Below are positions 1 through 8,426 of a stretch of DNA of 64,000 nt, in pieces. The DNA is from Lachnospiraceae bacterium. Its GTDB lineage: Bacteria; Bacillota; Clostridia; Lachnospirales; Lachnospiraceae. A model generated the notes under the pieces. That model was not told the origin of the DNA. It ran no database searches and worked only from the letters and a program-made list of their open reading frames with translations. Both the position numbers and the translations under genes were made by a program. The stretch spans positions 30,153 to 94,152 of the forward strand of contig CAAGPW010000167.1 in the NCBI GenBank assembly GCA_900771955.1. The letters run 5' to 3'. Positions within the stretch are counted from its first letter, which is position 1, and the number at the start of each line of letters is the position of its first letter.

Positions 1-1043
1 TCTTTTCCCGGAACATCCATCTTATACCCTGTAGCAAGAGAATTACCGCCGGTTCCCAATGCTGCCAGTCTATAATTTCCATCCGCTGCAAGCACAGGCA
101 GATCCTCAGCATTGATCCATCCCAATGCCTCCTGTTCTTTCACCGAAATAAACTGCGGTACCGGAGAGATCGGCTTTGCCATAACCGACATAAAGTATAC
201 CGGAGAAGCATTCGCGGAATTATACAGATCCTTCAGTCCCATAATATGTCCTGTTTCATGGATCACTGTTCCCAGAGATATGAGGACATTTCCCGTTTTA
301 TCCTTATACAAATAACCATTCGTATCTCCGTCTCCCTTTGCATAGGAGTTCGTCAGTTGGACATAGTTTGCGCTTGTCAGCGTGACAGAGCCTGTATTTA
401 TTGTGACATAGTTCGCATAATCCTTATAATTCCACAGTGGCGAAGCCCAGCTCACCGAAATATTGCTTTGCGTCGTATTTTTATAAATAATTGTGATAGC
501 ATCTATAATGCCGTCTCCATTCTTATCCAGATCCGCATAGCTGTATTCCCGGGTTCCATCATAATTGGTGATCCTGTTTCCAGCAGCTATCGCATCATTA
601 ATGGCCTTGGACCAGTCTAGTTTTAAGTCGTACATACGGCCATATTGTTCGACATTGCCCTGATATCCGAGGGTATTATCCGCACTATACTCCGCATAAT
701 ACCCTCTGGGATGAGACAGTGTCAATGAACCGCCTCCCGCAAACAGGTATACACTGTTCATGCGTAATTTTCCCGATGATACCGACTGGAAATAATCAGC
801 CACATTATAACCCGCTGTATTGTAGGAATTGTCCGTAATCTTACGCACGGTGGTGTCTTCATATACATTATCTATAAATTCGTCTTCCCCGGAAAACTTT
901 ACAAAGACGATCAGGTTGGTAAAATTGCTTTCTGTCGAAACCGCTGTCGGCTCAACCTCCGCCGCCCGACTTATAAATGGTTCATTAAAAAATGTATTTG
1001 CTGCCAATACAAGCAGCAGTATCTTACAAAGTATCTTTTTCAT
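1..1043 (-). CDS. Secreted M6-like zinc metallopeptidase, C-terminus beyond window
   Basis: Reading the minus strand from ATG 1043 gives an open frame that runs off the window start (at least 347 codons). Residues 1-28 form a signal peptide (MKK, then a hydrophobic run, then an alanine-rich end). The motif HETGHIMGLKD (about residues 262-272) fits the metzincin-type HExxHxxGxxD zinc site found in M6 (immune inhibitor A-like) peptidases, so a secreted protease is likely. A D-K-N-G-D-G-x-I-D segment near residue 180 looks like a calcium-binding or dockerin-like loop. The start lies 20 bases inside the end of the decayed glycosyltransferase gene, with AAGGTG upstream as a possible ribosome-binding site. 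The family call rests on the motif and the secretion signal only; the C-terminal domains cannot be seen. Confidence 0.8.
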   Translation of the reverse strand, partial: MKKILCKILLLVLAANTFFNEPFISRAAEVEPTAVSTESNFTNLIVFVKFSGEDEFIDNVYEDTTVRKITDNSYNTAGYNVADYFQSVSSGKLRMNSVYLFAGGGSLTLSHPRGYYAEYSADNTLGYQGNVEQYGRMYDLKLDWSKAINDAIAAGNRITNYDGTREYSYADLDKNGDGIIDAITIIYKNTTQSNISVSWASPLWNYKDYANYVTINTGSVTLTSANYVQLTNSYAKGDGDTNGYLYKDKTGNVLISLGTVIHETGHIMGLKDLYNSANASPVYFMSVMAKPISPVPQFISVKEQEALGWINAEDLPVLAADGNYRLAALGTGGNSLATGYKMDVPGK

Positions 1044-1386
1044 CGTCCAACACCTTATCAATAATATACTGCGGACGCCCCTTCACTTCAAAATTCATTT
1101 TTCCAATATACAGGGCGATCACTGCCAGATTTATCACAATAATATCCGTAAACAGAAATCCCAGTGCCACCATAGCATATACAACGGTTTTATGCTGAAT
1201 GCTGTAACACCGTCTGTGGCCAGATGAAGCATTTTAGACATATTGTATTTTGAATATCCCGCCGCTCTTTCATGCCCTTCAAAGTAAACATAATCATGCT
1301 GGTATCCCAGAGAAGGAAATATCCCTCGCATAAAAATACTCTGCTCCTTGTATTTCCGCAACTCTTTCAATACCGGGTTGGCGACT
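1024..1386 (-). pseudogene. C-terminal remnant of a GT2 (DPM1/GtrB-like) glycosyltransferase
   Basis: The fragment begins around KELRKYKEQSIFMRGIF and continues to FSIKPLYM, a block typical of the C-terminal part of polyprenyl-phosphate glycosyltransferases of family GT2. The frame then breaks near 1190. The next frame continues the same protein with a hydrophobic segment (GFLFTDIIVINLAVIALYIG) and ends at a TAA at 1024-1026. Restoring one base would join the two frames. The catalytic N-terminal domain is absent: at about 1380 the sequence passes directly into transposase coding sequence. The gene is therefore truncated by an insertion and also frameshifted, and should not make an active enzyme. 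Confidence 0.75.
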
Positions 1387-1904
1387 TTCAAGATAACCGA
1401 TATCACGTTTGATGTATGCTAACTGTTTACGAATGATTGCTCTGATTTTCTTAGTGCTGCGTTTCTTTGCTTTCGCAAGTGCAAGGTAGTTCTTTCTGGC
1501 TTGCCTGCGATACATACGTGGTCTTGAAAATCCATAACTTTTACAGAAACGGATGATGATAGTCTCCAGTTTTTCTCTGGCTTCATTGAGCAATGAGAAA
1601 TCCTGTTCAGGTTCTGTTTTTGATTCGCCATCTCCTAATACGGATTTTCAGTCAATTGATCCACCAATTCTCTGTCAGAATACTGATACTTGGTTTGGAT
1701 GATTAGCGAACCAAGGGCAAGACGCAGAGTTTTTGCAACGCGTCCATTCTTTCCTTTGAACAGACGGGAGTATTTCTTTTCGAATATTTCCCATGGGATG
1801 TCATCTTCCATCTTTACCCATCTGTTTTCAGGATTCATATGAAGCCCTATTGGCTGGTTAAAACTGAGGAAGTTGCTTTGTGTATTATCAGTACATTTAT
1901 ACAT
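1383..1904 (-). mobile_element. Decayed IS5/IS1182-type transposase with internal deletion
   Basis: The N-terminal piece starts at ATG 1904 (AGGAG at 1915-1919) and reads to a stop at 1635. It contains QPIGLHMNPENRWVK and LVDQLTENPY, typical of the DUF772-type N-terminus of IS1182-like transposases. A second piece (about 1600-1383) in another frame carries FSLLNEAREKLE and RPRMYRRQARKNYL, which belong to the middle of the same family. The segment between them, roughly 100-150 residues, is missing, and the catalytic DDE C-terminal part is gone. The element is dead. Its left edge is fused to a GT2 remnant and a fossil glf lies on its other side, so it marks a rearrangement scar. Confidence 0.75.
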
Positions 1905-2214
1905 TGATTTTTCACTCCTGTAAGGGTACTTTTCTATAGAAAACTGCACGTAAAAAGATTTGATTACTTATAAAACCGTGCACTTTATTATATCATTTTC
2001 GAGTGAAAAATGCAGTAAAATCAATGGTTTCAAGCTGTTTTTCTATTAATCAGCAGACACTAATTAGATTATTTAAGGCTCATTTTTTGAAACATAGCGA
2101 CAGTTATGTTTATTTCTTGCGTTCATTTTTACGTCCAAGAATAATATTTACTTTTCAAAGTTCAATGCCAGAGTTTTACTGGCATGATCACTCAAGATTC
2201 CGAGAGATCATTGC
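1905..2214. other. Non-coding scar between transposase and glf remnants
   Basis: No supportable gene is seen here. The stretch is AT-rich. It holds an inverted repeat TGCACG/CGTGCA (about 1945-1981) just upstream of the transposase start and a short hairpin TGCCAG-(7 bases)-CTGGCA near 2166-2184. Either could be part of the original insertion-element end, but no clear terminal inverted repeat or target duplication could be defined. Confidence 0.4.
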
Positions 2215-2400
2215 ATTATTCGTATGGAAAATATGCGCACCATACTTGTGGAAATTGATGCCTTCTATCTTCTCTGTATAGATATTTCCCGCAATGTTTG
2301 GCCTCTTATCGATGACCAGAACAGACTTTCCGTGCGCCTTCGCCTGCTACGCAAATGTAGCTCCGTATAAGCCAGAGCCAACCACTAAATAATCATACAT
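2215..2400 (-). pseudogene. glf: Fossil N-terminus of UDP-galactopyranose mutase with in-frame stop
   Basis: From ATG 2400 the minus strand encodes the FAD-binding N-terminus of a Glf protein: VVGSGLYGATFA, then LVIDKRPNIAGNIYTE and KYGAHIFHTNN. Codon 18 is TAG (2347-2349), where the intact copy at 22165 has histidine. Similarity ends after HTNN at 2215, next to the transposase scar. It is clearly related to the intact gene in this window but not identical (for example NIAGNIYTEKIEGINF against HIGGNIYTERIEGINV), so it is an older paralogue or a replaced copy. It sits just downstream of the acyltransferase gene. Confidence 0.85.
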
Positions 2401-2416
2401 ACCTAACGCCTCATTT

Positions 2417-3460
2417 CTATATTTCTATCATCCGCTTGACCCCGGGAATGCGCTTCATAACAGTGCATGCTACGGCGCTTATAACCAGAATGCCAACAAA
2501 AAAGGCAATGGATGCTGCAACAGTATCTATTGTAAAAACAAAATTTGTCACTTTCAAAATTAACGGATGTACAATGTAAACACCCATTGTTATCGGTGCA
2601 ATCTGTTTGATCACAGTTACCGCTCTTGCCCTAAGTTCAAGCCTCATCATGAAAGCAAACAGAACAATAACCCACGCCAATGTCAAAATATCGTCGTAGA
2701 AATACTCTGCATACAAATTGTGAAGAACAAAACGCCCCATAAAATTTTGATATATTACAACCATTCCTGTTACAGCAATCAGTAAAAATCCATGCTGACG
2801 CACCGTAATCTTCTTGAGAAAAGTCTTACGCTCTGACAGCAATCCTCCTAAGAGAAAATATTGAATCCAAGTCCACACCCGGAACGTCTGGATAAAGTAT
2901 TTCTGGACAGGCTCTCCGCAAATATAGGATGCGATTTGAAAACCAAATCCGACGGTAAGGCAAACAGCCCAGACCAATTTTGTTTTATTCTGTAGCTTAA
3001 ACAGTAATGTCAAAACCGCATAGAGAATCATCAGAGCACCAAGATACCAGAACTGCCATAAGGGTCCCTTTTGCAACAGACTCTTAGCGACAATGATTGG
3101 AAAGTCCAAAAAAGAGGCAAGTTCAAGCTGTCCTTTTCGAATATCAACAAGTAATTCCGCAGCATATATCACTAATGACCACAGCAACACAATGCGAAAA
3201 ATCGAGACAATCTTTTTTATCGCATAGGAAATCGTTGCGTCGTTTCTTTGTAGCAGCACATATCCGCTACACATGAAAAACACTGGAACAGCGAAGCCGC
3301 AGCAGTAATACAATGTCAAATTAATAGCAGATAAATCCTTCTGTAGCGTGTGCAAGCCAACCACAGCAATACATGCGATAATCTTAAGAAGGTCAAGGTT
3401 ATAGTTTCTGCTTGCTAACAGATTGTCGCTCACTGCCTCATGTGTGTCAATAGATACCAT
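2417..3460 (-). CDS. Acyltransferase-3 family membrane O-acyltransferase (OafA/WecH-like)
   Basis: This 347-residue polytopic membrane protein has about ten hydrophobic helices. The N-terminal block NLDLLKIIACIAVVGLHTL carries the conserved helix-1 histidine of acyltransferase family 3, and FFMCSGYVLLQR is the usual second motif. Such enzymes move acetyl or other acyl groups onto exported sugars at the membrane. The start is supported by AAGGAGG nine bases upstream. The glf remnant follows 16 bases downstream, so it probably once belonged to a polysaccharide-modifying operon now broken by the insertion-element scar. The sugar acceptor cannot be told from sequence. Confidence 0.85.
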   Translation of the reverse strand: MVSIDTHEAVSDNLLASRNYNLDLLKIIACIAVVGLHTLQKDLSAINLTLYYCCGFAVPVFFMCSGYVLLQRNDATISYAIKKIVSIFRIVLLWSLVIYAAELLVDIRKGQLELASFLDFPIIVAKSLLQKGPLWQFWYLGALMILYAVLTLLFKLQNKTKLVWAVCLTVGFGFQIASYICGEPVQKYFIQTFRVWTWIQYFLLGGLLSERKTFLKKITVRQHGFLLIAVTGMVVIYQNFMGRFVLHNLYAEYFYDDILTLAWVIVLFAFMMRLELRARAVTVIKQIAPITMGVYIVHPLILKVTNFVFTIDTVAASIAFFVGILVISAVACTVMKRIPGVKRMIEI

Positions 3461-3626
3461 TAGAATTTTCCTCCTTGTCTATTCCTTCAACTTCTACACC
3501 TGATCCGTCTTTATCGTGAAACTTGTCCGAGGTGCTTATTTTCCAATCCTTGTAAATATATTAATACACAGCCTATATTACTGTTATATTTGTGTTGTTC
3601 TGTAACCTTAATATGTATAAATGCTT

Positions 3627-4001
3627 TTAGCATTTCCATAATCCATGCAGGTTACAATATGCATATACTTCTTCTACCTGTTCACCATCGCAAAGACAAA
3701 AATCTGCTACCGGCTCCTGCCCTGGATTTAACTGTTTTCTGTATATTCCCTGGTTTGTATTTAATGTAATCCACTCAATGAAATGCTCTTCAAGCATTGG
3801 ATGTTTTGTCTCTCCGACCACGACATGAACATGACTGCCTTCTATCGTATATACAGGTATATGCTTCTCAACAGCAGCATCTGTCACTCCGGCTTTTAAT
3901 TCCTGCATAGGTTCTCCACAACAGATTACAGGTACACCCTTATCCTTTACCTTTTCAACAATGTTTCCACAATGCTTACAAATATAATACCTTACTTCCA
4001 T
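3627..4001 (-). CDS. dfx: Desulfoferrodoxin, two-iron superoxide reductase
   Basis: The protein has 124 residues, the normal length for 2Fe-superoxide reductase. The N-terminal desulforedoxin domain has Cys8, Cys11, Cys27 and Cys28 for the Fe(Cys)4 centre. The catalytic domain has His47 (EKHIP), His67 (KHPM), His73 (EEHFIEW), Cys116 and His119 (CNLHGLW), the full His4-Cys iron site, with the Glu-Lys pair before His47 also kept. It reduces superoxide to peroxide in the cytoplasm of anaerobes. Its start overlaps the end of manC by 10 bases, so it is read as the last gene of the GDP-sugar operon. A small hairpin AAATGC/GCATTT at its end may be a weak terminator. Confidence 0.95.
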   Translation of the reverse strand: MEVRYYICKHCGNIVEKVKDKGVPVICCGEPMQELKAGVTDAAVEKHIPVYTIEGSHVHVVVGETKHPMLEEHFIEWITLNTNQGIYRKQLNPGQEPVADFCLCDGEQVEEVYAYCNLHGLWKC

Positions 4002-5320
4002 GCCTTTTTCTCCAAATCATACTTCTTCTTATCATCCACACTAATATCCTTACCCAGCTGCACTTCGATCACGCTCAGCTTTGTCTCAGCAATAAGGGTA
4101 TGCTTACAGCCTGCCGGCATTGTTACCACGTCTCCGGGGCGAACCATGCGCTGCATGCCGTCTATGATGACACTTCCCATACCGCTCATGACTGTCCATA
4201 CTTCATCTCTATGCTCATGGCTGTGATAATGGAGACTGTGGCCGGGTAACAGTTCTACCTTGATCGTCATGCTGTCATCCTGAACATCCAATACGGTAAA
4301 GCTTCCCCAGGACTTTTCTGCATACATTGCCTGTCCTGCCAGCTTGTCCACGTACGGTTTGATCTGTGCACTCTGCTCCTTATCGGATACCAAGATTCCG
4401 TCCCCGCTGGCGGCAATGACCATGCTCTTGCAGCCCATGCACAGGATCGGGATGTTCAGCTCATTTACCACATGGGTATCCTCACAGGTGTCATTCAGCG
4501 TGGCGTTTCCCACCGCATTGGAACCCATGGCCTCCGTAAAGGTGTTCCAGGTTCCCAGGTCCTTCCATGATCCTTTATAGCGCAGCACCTGAATGCTCTT
4601 CTCCTGTTCAACAACCGCGTAGTCAAAACTGATCTTTTTCTGTTCACCGTAATGCTCATACAGATCCCTGTAATCCTGGAAATCCAGCAGTTCATGTGCC
4701 TTGTCCAGTAAATAGCGCAGTTGGAACGCAAACACGCCGCCGTTCCACAGCGCTCCCTGCGCAAGGTAGCCCTTCGCTGTCTCCACATCCGGCTTCTCCT
4801 TGAAGGTGCTCACGCGGCTGACCTCTTCCTTGGATTCCGGGATGATATAGCCGTATTTCTCACTGGGATAGGTCGGCTCCACCCCTAACAGGCTCATGTT
4901 CGCTCCTCCCTGCGCTGCAAGGTCTGACAGTTCCTTCAGTGCCTCAAAATAGGAATCTTCCACATAGGGATCCACCGGACATACCACCACCGGTTCCTCC
5001 GGGCGTACTCCCTTTTCATCATGCAGATAGGCTGCTGCCAGGCAGATGGCCGGGAAGGTATCCCTGCGGTCCGGTTCCACGCAGACGTTTACTTTATTTT
5101 CCAGCTGGTTCAAGATCATGCTGACCTGCTTTTTTCCGGTGGCGATGGTCACCTGCGCATCCGCATCCACCGTGGTGATCTGACGGTACACGCGCTGTAC
5201 CATGGACTCCAAGCCGCCATCCTCACCCTGCAGTACCTTGATGAACTGCTTGGATCTTACATTGTTGGACAGGGGCCACAGCCTCTGGCCGGATCCCCCT
5301 GATAACAAGATGATGTTCAT
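3992..5320 (-). CDS. manC: Mannose-1-phosphate guanylyltransferase with cupin domain
   Basis: It joins mannose-1-phosphate and GTP to form GDP-mannose. The start is set at ATG 5320 (442 residues), because MNIILLSGGSGQRLWPLS is the family's N-terminus and GAGGA lies upstream; the longer frame to 5422 only overlaps araC. Residues 1-270 are the nucleotidyltransferase domain (GGSGQRLWPLS, FKEKP). The C-terminal part has the type II phosphomannose isomerase-like cupin (HYHSHEHRDEVW near residue 365), a bifunctional-type architecture. GDP-mannose feeds the gmd and rmd enzymes encoded upstream. Whether the cupin part still isomerises mannose-6-phosphate is not known. Confidence 0.93.
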   Translation of the reverse strand: MNIILLSGGSGQRLWPLSNNVRSKQFIKVLQGEDGGLESMVQRVYRQITTVDADAQVTIATGKKQVSMILNQLENKVNVCVEPDRRDTFPAICLAAAYLHDEKGVRPEEPVVVCPVDPYVEDSYFEALKELSDLAAQGGANMSLLGVEPTYPSEKYGYIIPESKEEVSRVSTFKEKPDVETAKGYLAQGALWNGGVFAFQLRYLLDKAHELLDFQDYRDLYEHYGEQKKISFDYAVVEQEKSIQVLRYKGSWKDLGTWNTFTEAMGSNAVGNATLNDTCEDTHVVNELNIPILCMGCKSMVIAASGDGILVSDKEQSAQIKPYVDKLAGQAMYAEKSWGSFTVLDVQDDSMTIKVELLPGHSLHYHSHEHRDEVWTVMSGMGSVIIDGMQRMVRPGDVVTMPAGCKHTLIAETKLSVIEVQLGKDISVDDKKKYDLEKKAWK

Positions 5321-5357
5321 ATCGTTTGTTTCCTCGCTTCCTTTTTCTGTGTTCTGC

Positions 5358-6248
5358 CTAGCTGCGGATCCAGGCCGCCCATTTGGCACGGTATTCTTCC
5401 GCTGACATTCCCTCGTTGTCACGGAACATCTGCTGCATGGAGATCTGGTCCCCGATGCCGGATTCTTCCGCCACCTCCCCGATGGGCTTTATGCTGAACC
5501 GCAGAAGCTCCTTCGCCGCATTGAACCGGCGGTTGCTGATGTATTCTTCCAGCGTGATCCCGAAGTATCGGCGGAATCTGTTGTTCAGGTCCTCCTCAGG
5601 CATCCCGAATCTCTGCTCCAGTTCCTTTAACACTCCGGCATCTGCATAGCTCGCATTGGCCTGCTCCCGGATCGCATTGGCTGTTGCCTTCTCCTCTTCA
5701 CTGGCCGCGGCATCCAGATCCGCCACGCTCCCGATCACCTGATTCAGCAGGTGCTGCAGCAGTTCCCCGCAGTACAGCTCCGCCTGCAGGTTCCTTTCCT
5801 TCTGTCTGGCTAACAGCTTCCCTATCAGCTCCTCCCATTTTCCGGTGTCCGGTACGGTGAATACATTTTCCTCTTTATTGTATTTCAGGAACAGCTCGTA
5901 GTAGCCTCTGGCACTTCTTCCGTTAAAGTGCACCCAGCCTAACTTCCACGCCTCCTGTTCATCACTGATGTGTTCAAAATGCTCCATGCAGTCGATCAGG
6001 GCACAGTCTCCCTTCTGCACCTGGTAATGTTTTCCCTTCACATCCAGGCTTCCTCTGCCTTCCAGCACGATCAGGAACAGGAAGGAATCCAGGTTCTCAC
6101 GCACACACCGGTGGGGCTGTATGCTCTTAAGCTTTCCTACCTCCTGCACATACAGAAGATTCTCTTTGGCAAAGGTCCCCGGGGTATGCAGGCAGCGATC
6201 CGACTGGGACATTCCTCCTGCCGCAAACAGGCTCTCTTTCTTGATCAT
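5358..6248 (-). CDS. AraC-family transcriptional regulator in the GDP-sugar operon
   Basis: The 296-residue protein has an N-terminal cupin-like sensor domain (residues about 40-110, with GRGSLDVKGKHYQVQKGDCALI) and a C-terminal AraC/XylS double helix-turn-helix (LEEYISNRRFNAAKELL, then GIGDQISMQQMFRDNEGMS). It starts two bases after the rmd stop and ends 37 bases before manC, so it is transcribed inside the operon and may autoregulate it. The second helix-turn-helix lacks the usual tidy FSRxFKxxxGxSP pattern (MQQMFRDNEGMSAEEYR instead). The ligand is unknown; a sugar is a reasonable guess. Confidence 0.85.
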   Translation of the reverse strand: MIKKESLFAAGGMSQSDRCLHTPGTFAKENLLYVQEVGKLKSIQPHRCVRENLDSFLFLIVLEGRGSLDVKGKHYQVQKGDCALIDCMEHFEHISDEQEAWKLGWVHFNGRSARGYYELFLKYNKEENVFTVPDTGKWEELIGKLLARQKERNLQAELYCGELLQHLLNQVIGSVADLDAAASEEEKATANAIREQANASYADAGVLKELEQRFGMPEEDLNNRFRRYFGITLEEYISNRRFNAAKELLRFSIKPIGEVAEESGIGDQISMQQMFRDNEGMSAEEYRAKWAAWIRS

Positions 6249-6250
6249 AA

Positions 6251-7201
6251 TTATTCTACCTCCTGTAAATGGGCTCGCCAGTAATCCAGTGTCTCGCGGA
6301 TCGTCTGTTCAATGGGGATCTCCGGCTTCCATCCGGTCAGCGCATGGATCTTGGAGATATCCGCCTCGATGATCGGCACATCCACAGGGCGCAGCTTGTT
6401 GGGGTCAGTCTCCACCTGTACCTCGGCATCCGACATGGAGATGATCCGGTCCAGAATGGAGCGGATCTCCTGGGCATTGCCGCTTCCGATGTTATAGGTC
6501 TCTCCCGGAACCCCCGTCTGCACCAGCATCACATAGGCCCTTACCACGTCACGGACATCGGTGAAATCCCTCTTTGCCGCCAGGTTTCCGACTTTCATCA
6601 CTGGCTCCCTCAGTCCCTTTTCGATCTCTACCACCTGTTTGCAGAAATCCGATACCACAAACATCGGGGCCTGTCCCGGACCGATATGGTTGAACGCCCG
6701 GACCATGATCAGTTCCATGTCGTATGCCTTGGAATAGATGCTTCCGATCATGTTCTGGCAGGCCTTGGTCGCCGCATAGATATTGCCCGGACGCAGCAGG
6801 TTCGTCTCCACAATGGGCGTCTCTCCCGGCTGGATATGGCCGTATTCCTCGCCGGAGCCGATCAGCAGGACTCTAGGCTTGTAATACAGTTCCCGGACCG
6901 CATCCATCACGTTCAGGCTTCCCTTGATATTTACATCCACCGTAAGTCCCGGTTTTTTCCATGCCAGGCCCACAGAGCTCTGCGCTGCCAGATGGAAGAT
7001 AAAGTCCGGACGGATCTCAAACAGCAGCGCCGTCACTGCATCCTTATCCATGATGTCCAGGTCGTATACCTTTGCCGGAACCTCTTCCAGTGTCTCATGG
7101 GGCAGCTTGGTCGCATATGCCTCGATATCATTTGCCACCATTTCCCGGATCAGATATTTTCCCACAAATCCCGCTGCACCGATCACTAAACCTTTTTTCA
7201 T
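6251..7201 (-). CDS. rmd: GDP-4-dehydro-6-deoxy-D-mannose reductase
   Basis: This short-chain dehydrogenase has 316 residues, with the Rossmann motif GAAGFVG at residues 8-14, a GSGEEYG active-site strand and the catalytic YAATK. It reduces GDP-4-keto-6-deoxymannose. Because gmd lies directly upstream and no GDP-fucose synthase is visible, the product is most likely GDP-D-rhamnose. The arrangement gmd, rmd, manC matches A-band and S-layer-glycan loci. The main alternative is a 4-epimerase or other GDP-sugar SDR; the linkage to gmd argues for Rmd. Confidence 0.85.
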   Translation of the reverse strand: MKKGLVIGAAGFVGKYLIREMVANDIEAYATKLPHETLEEVPAKVYDLDIMDKDAVTALLFEIRPDFIFHLAAQSSVGLAWKKPGLTVDVNIKGSLNVMDAVRELYYKPRVLLIGSGEEYGHIQPGETPIVETNLLRPGNIYAATKACQNMIGSIYSKAYDMELIMVRAFNHIGPGQAPMFVVSDFCKQVVEIEKGLREPVMKVGNLAAKRDFTDVRDVVRAYVMLVQTGVPGETYNIGSGNAQEIRSILDRIISMSDAEVQVETDPNKLRPVDVPIIEADISKIHALTGWKPEIPIEQTIRETLDYWRAHLQEVE

Positions 7202-7222
7202 ATTTTACCCTCTTACCGAAAA

Positions 7223-7245
7223 GGGGACTCCGCAACAGAATCCCC
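7223..7245 (-). terminator. Intra-operon hairpin between gmd and rmd
   Basis: On the minus strand GGGGATTC and GAGTCCCC form an 8-base stem with one G-U pair around a 7-base loop, followed by TTTT. It lies in the 75-base gap between gmd and rmd. It looks like a leaky terminator or attenuator that would lower rmd-araC-manC expression relative to gmd, or a processing site. Confidence 0.55.
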
Positions 7246-7276
7246 TCATTTTCGCTTATGCAATTCCTATTCTGCC

Positions 7277-8326
7277 TTATGTCGCAGCCTTCATAGCCTT
7301 TTCCTGTTTTGCACGTACTCTGTCATGCTTTGCCATGATCTCTACCAGTTCCGCATAGGTCGTCTTCTGCGGATTCCATCCCAGAACTGATTTCGCCTTC
7401 GTCGGATCTCCCCACAAATTATCCACATCCGTAGGCCGGAACCATTCCGGATTCACACATACCAGCATCCTGCCGGTAGCCTTATCATAGCCCTTTTCAT
7501 TGACACCGCTGCCTTCCCAGCGGATCTCGATGCCATTGGCACGGAAAGCACGCTCTGTAAAGTCTCTCACAGAATGCTGTTCTCCGGTAGCAATTACAAA
7601 ATCCTCCGGTGTATCATGCTGTAAGATCATCCACATGCACTCTACATAATCCTTCGCATACCCCCAGTCACGCAGGGAATCCATGTTGCCCAGCTCCAGA
7701 TGGTCCTGCAGGCCTTCCGCAATGCGTCCGGCTGCCAGAGTGATCTTTCTGGTAACGAAGTTCTCTCCGCGTCTCTCGGACTCATGGTTAAAGAGGATAC
7801 CGTTTACTGCGAACATGCCATAGGCCTCGCGGTATTCCTTGGTGATCCAGAAGCCGTACTGCTTGGCTACCGCATAGGGGCTGTAGGGATGGAACGGGGT
7901 AGTCTCTCTCTGGGGCACTTCCTCCACCTTGCCATACAGTTCTGAAGTAGATGCCTGATAGAATTTGGTGTGTTCTGCCAGTCCCAGCATGCGGACTGCT
8001 TCCAGAATTCTCAGTACACCGATGGCATCCACATCTCCGGAATACTCCGGTACATCGAAGGATACCTGCACATGGGACTGTGCTGCCAGATTATATATCT
8101 CATCCGGTCTTACCTGCGCCACAATGTTCGTAATGGACGCTGTGTCTGACAGATCTCCGTCATGGAGAGTGATGGCGCCGCGGGCAATGAGGTGGTCGAT
8201 ACGTGCCGTGTTGGAAATAGATGCTCGGCGGGTGATTCCATGAACCTCATATCCCTTCTCCAGCAGAAACTCTGCCAGATAAGAACCATCCTGTCCTGTA
8301 ATACCTGTAATAAGTGCTTTCTTCAT
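7277..8326 (-). CDS. gmd: GDP-mannose 4,6-dehydratase
   Basis: This 349-residue extended SDR has the Gmd signature [15 protein letters not shown] at the N-terminus. Its active site contains STSELYGKV, and the catalytic tyrosine and lysine sit in [29 protein letters not shown] is the conserved Gmd nucleotide-binding stretch. It converts GDP-mannose into GDP-4-keto-6-deoxymannose in the cytoplasm, the precursor of GDP-D-rhamnose here. It is the first gene of the minus-strand operon, with GGAGA as ribosome-binding site. No convincing consensus promoter was identified in the 100 bases upstream. Confidence 0.96.
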   Translation of the reverse strand: MKKALITGITGQDGSYLAEFLLEKGYEVHGITRRASISNTARIDHLIARGAITLHDGDLSDTASITNIVAQVRPDEIYNLAAQSHVQVSFDVPEYSGDVDAIGVLRILEAVRMLGLAEHTKFYQASTSELYGKVEEVPQRETTPFHPYSPYAVAKQYGFWITKEYREAYGMFAVNGILFNHESERRGENFVTRKITLAAGRIAEGLQDHLELGNMDSLRDWGYAKDYVECMWMILQHDTPEDFVIATGEQHSVRDFTERAFRANGIEIRWEGSGVNEKGYDKATGRMLVCVNPEWFRPTDVDNLWGDPTKAKSVLGWNPQKTTYAELVEIMAKHDRVRAKQEKAMKAAT

Positions 8327-8372
8327 TTCAATCTCCGATCTGCTTATATATCACTTGAAAATAATACTCTTG

Positions 8373-8396
8373 CTTAAAATAATAACCTATTTTAAG
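8373..8396. repeat. Perfect 9-base inverted repeat upstream of gmd
   Basis: CTTAAAATA and TATTTTAAG are separated by six bases, lying between the end of the DUF4214 gene and the gmd start. There is no T-tract on the minus strand after it, so it is a poor terminator. It could be an operator, possibly for the AraC protein, but this is a guess. Confidence 0.4.
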
Positions 8397-8426
8397 TAAT
8401 ATGGCAAGATTGAGCTTGCAAAAAAC

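Noticed and set aside
2003..2281. 92-codon plus-strand open frame in the scar region
   Set aside because: It runs antisense into the glf fossil and has no family likeness; the region is better read as decayed sequence.
3992..5422. Longer manC start at 5422
   Set aside because: The extra 34 residues overlap araC, lack family similarity, and ATG 5320 has its own ribosome-binding site and the conserved N-terminus.
6269..7189. 306-codon plus-strand open frame
   Set aside because: Antisense to rmd, rich in His and Arg as expected of a shadow frame.
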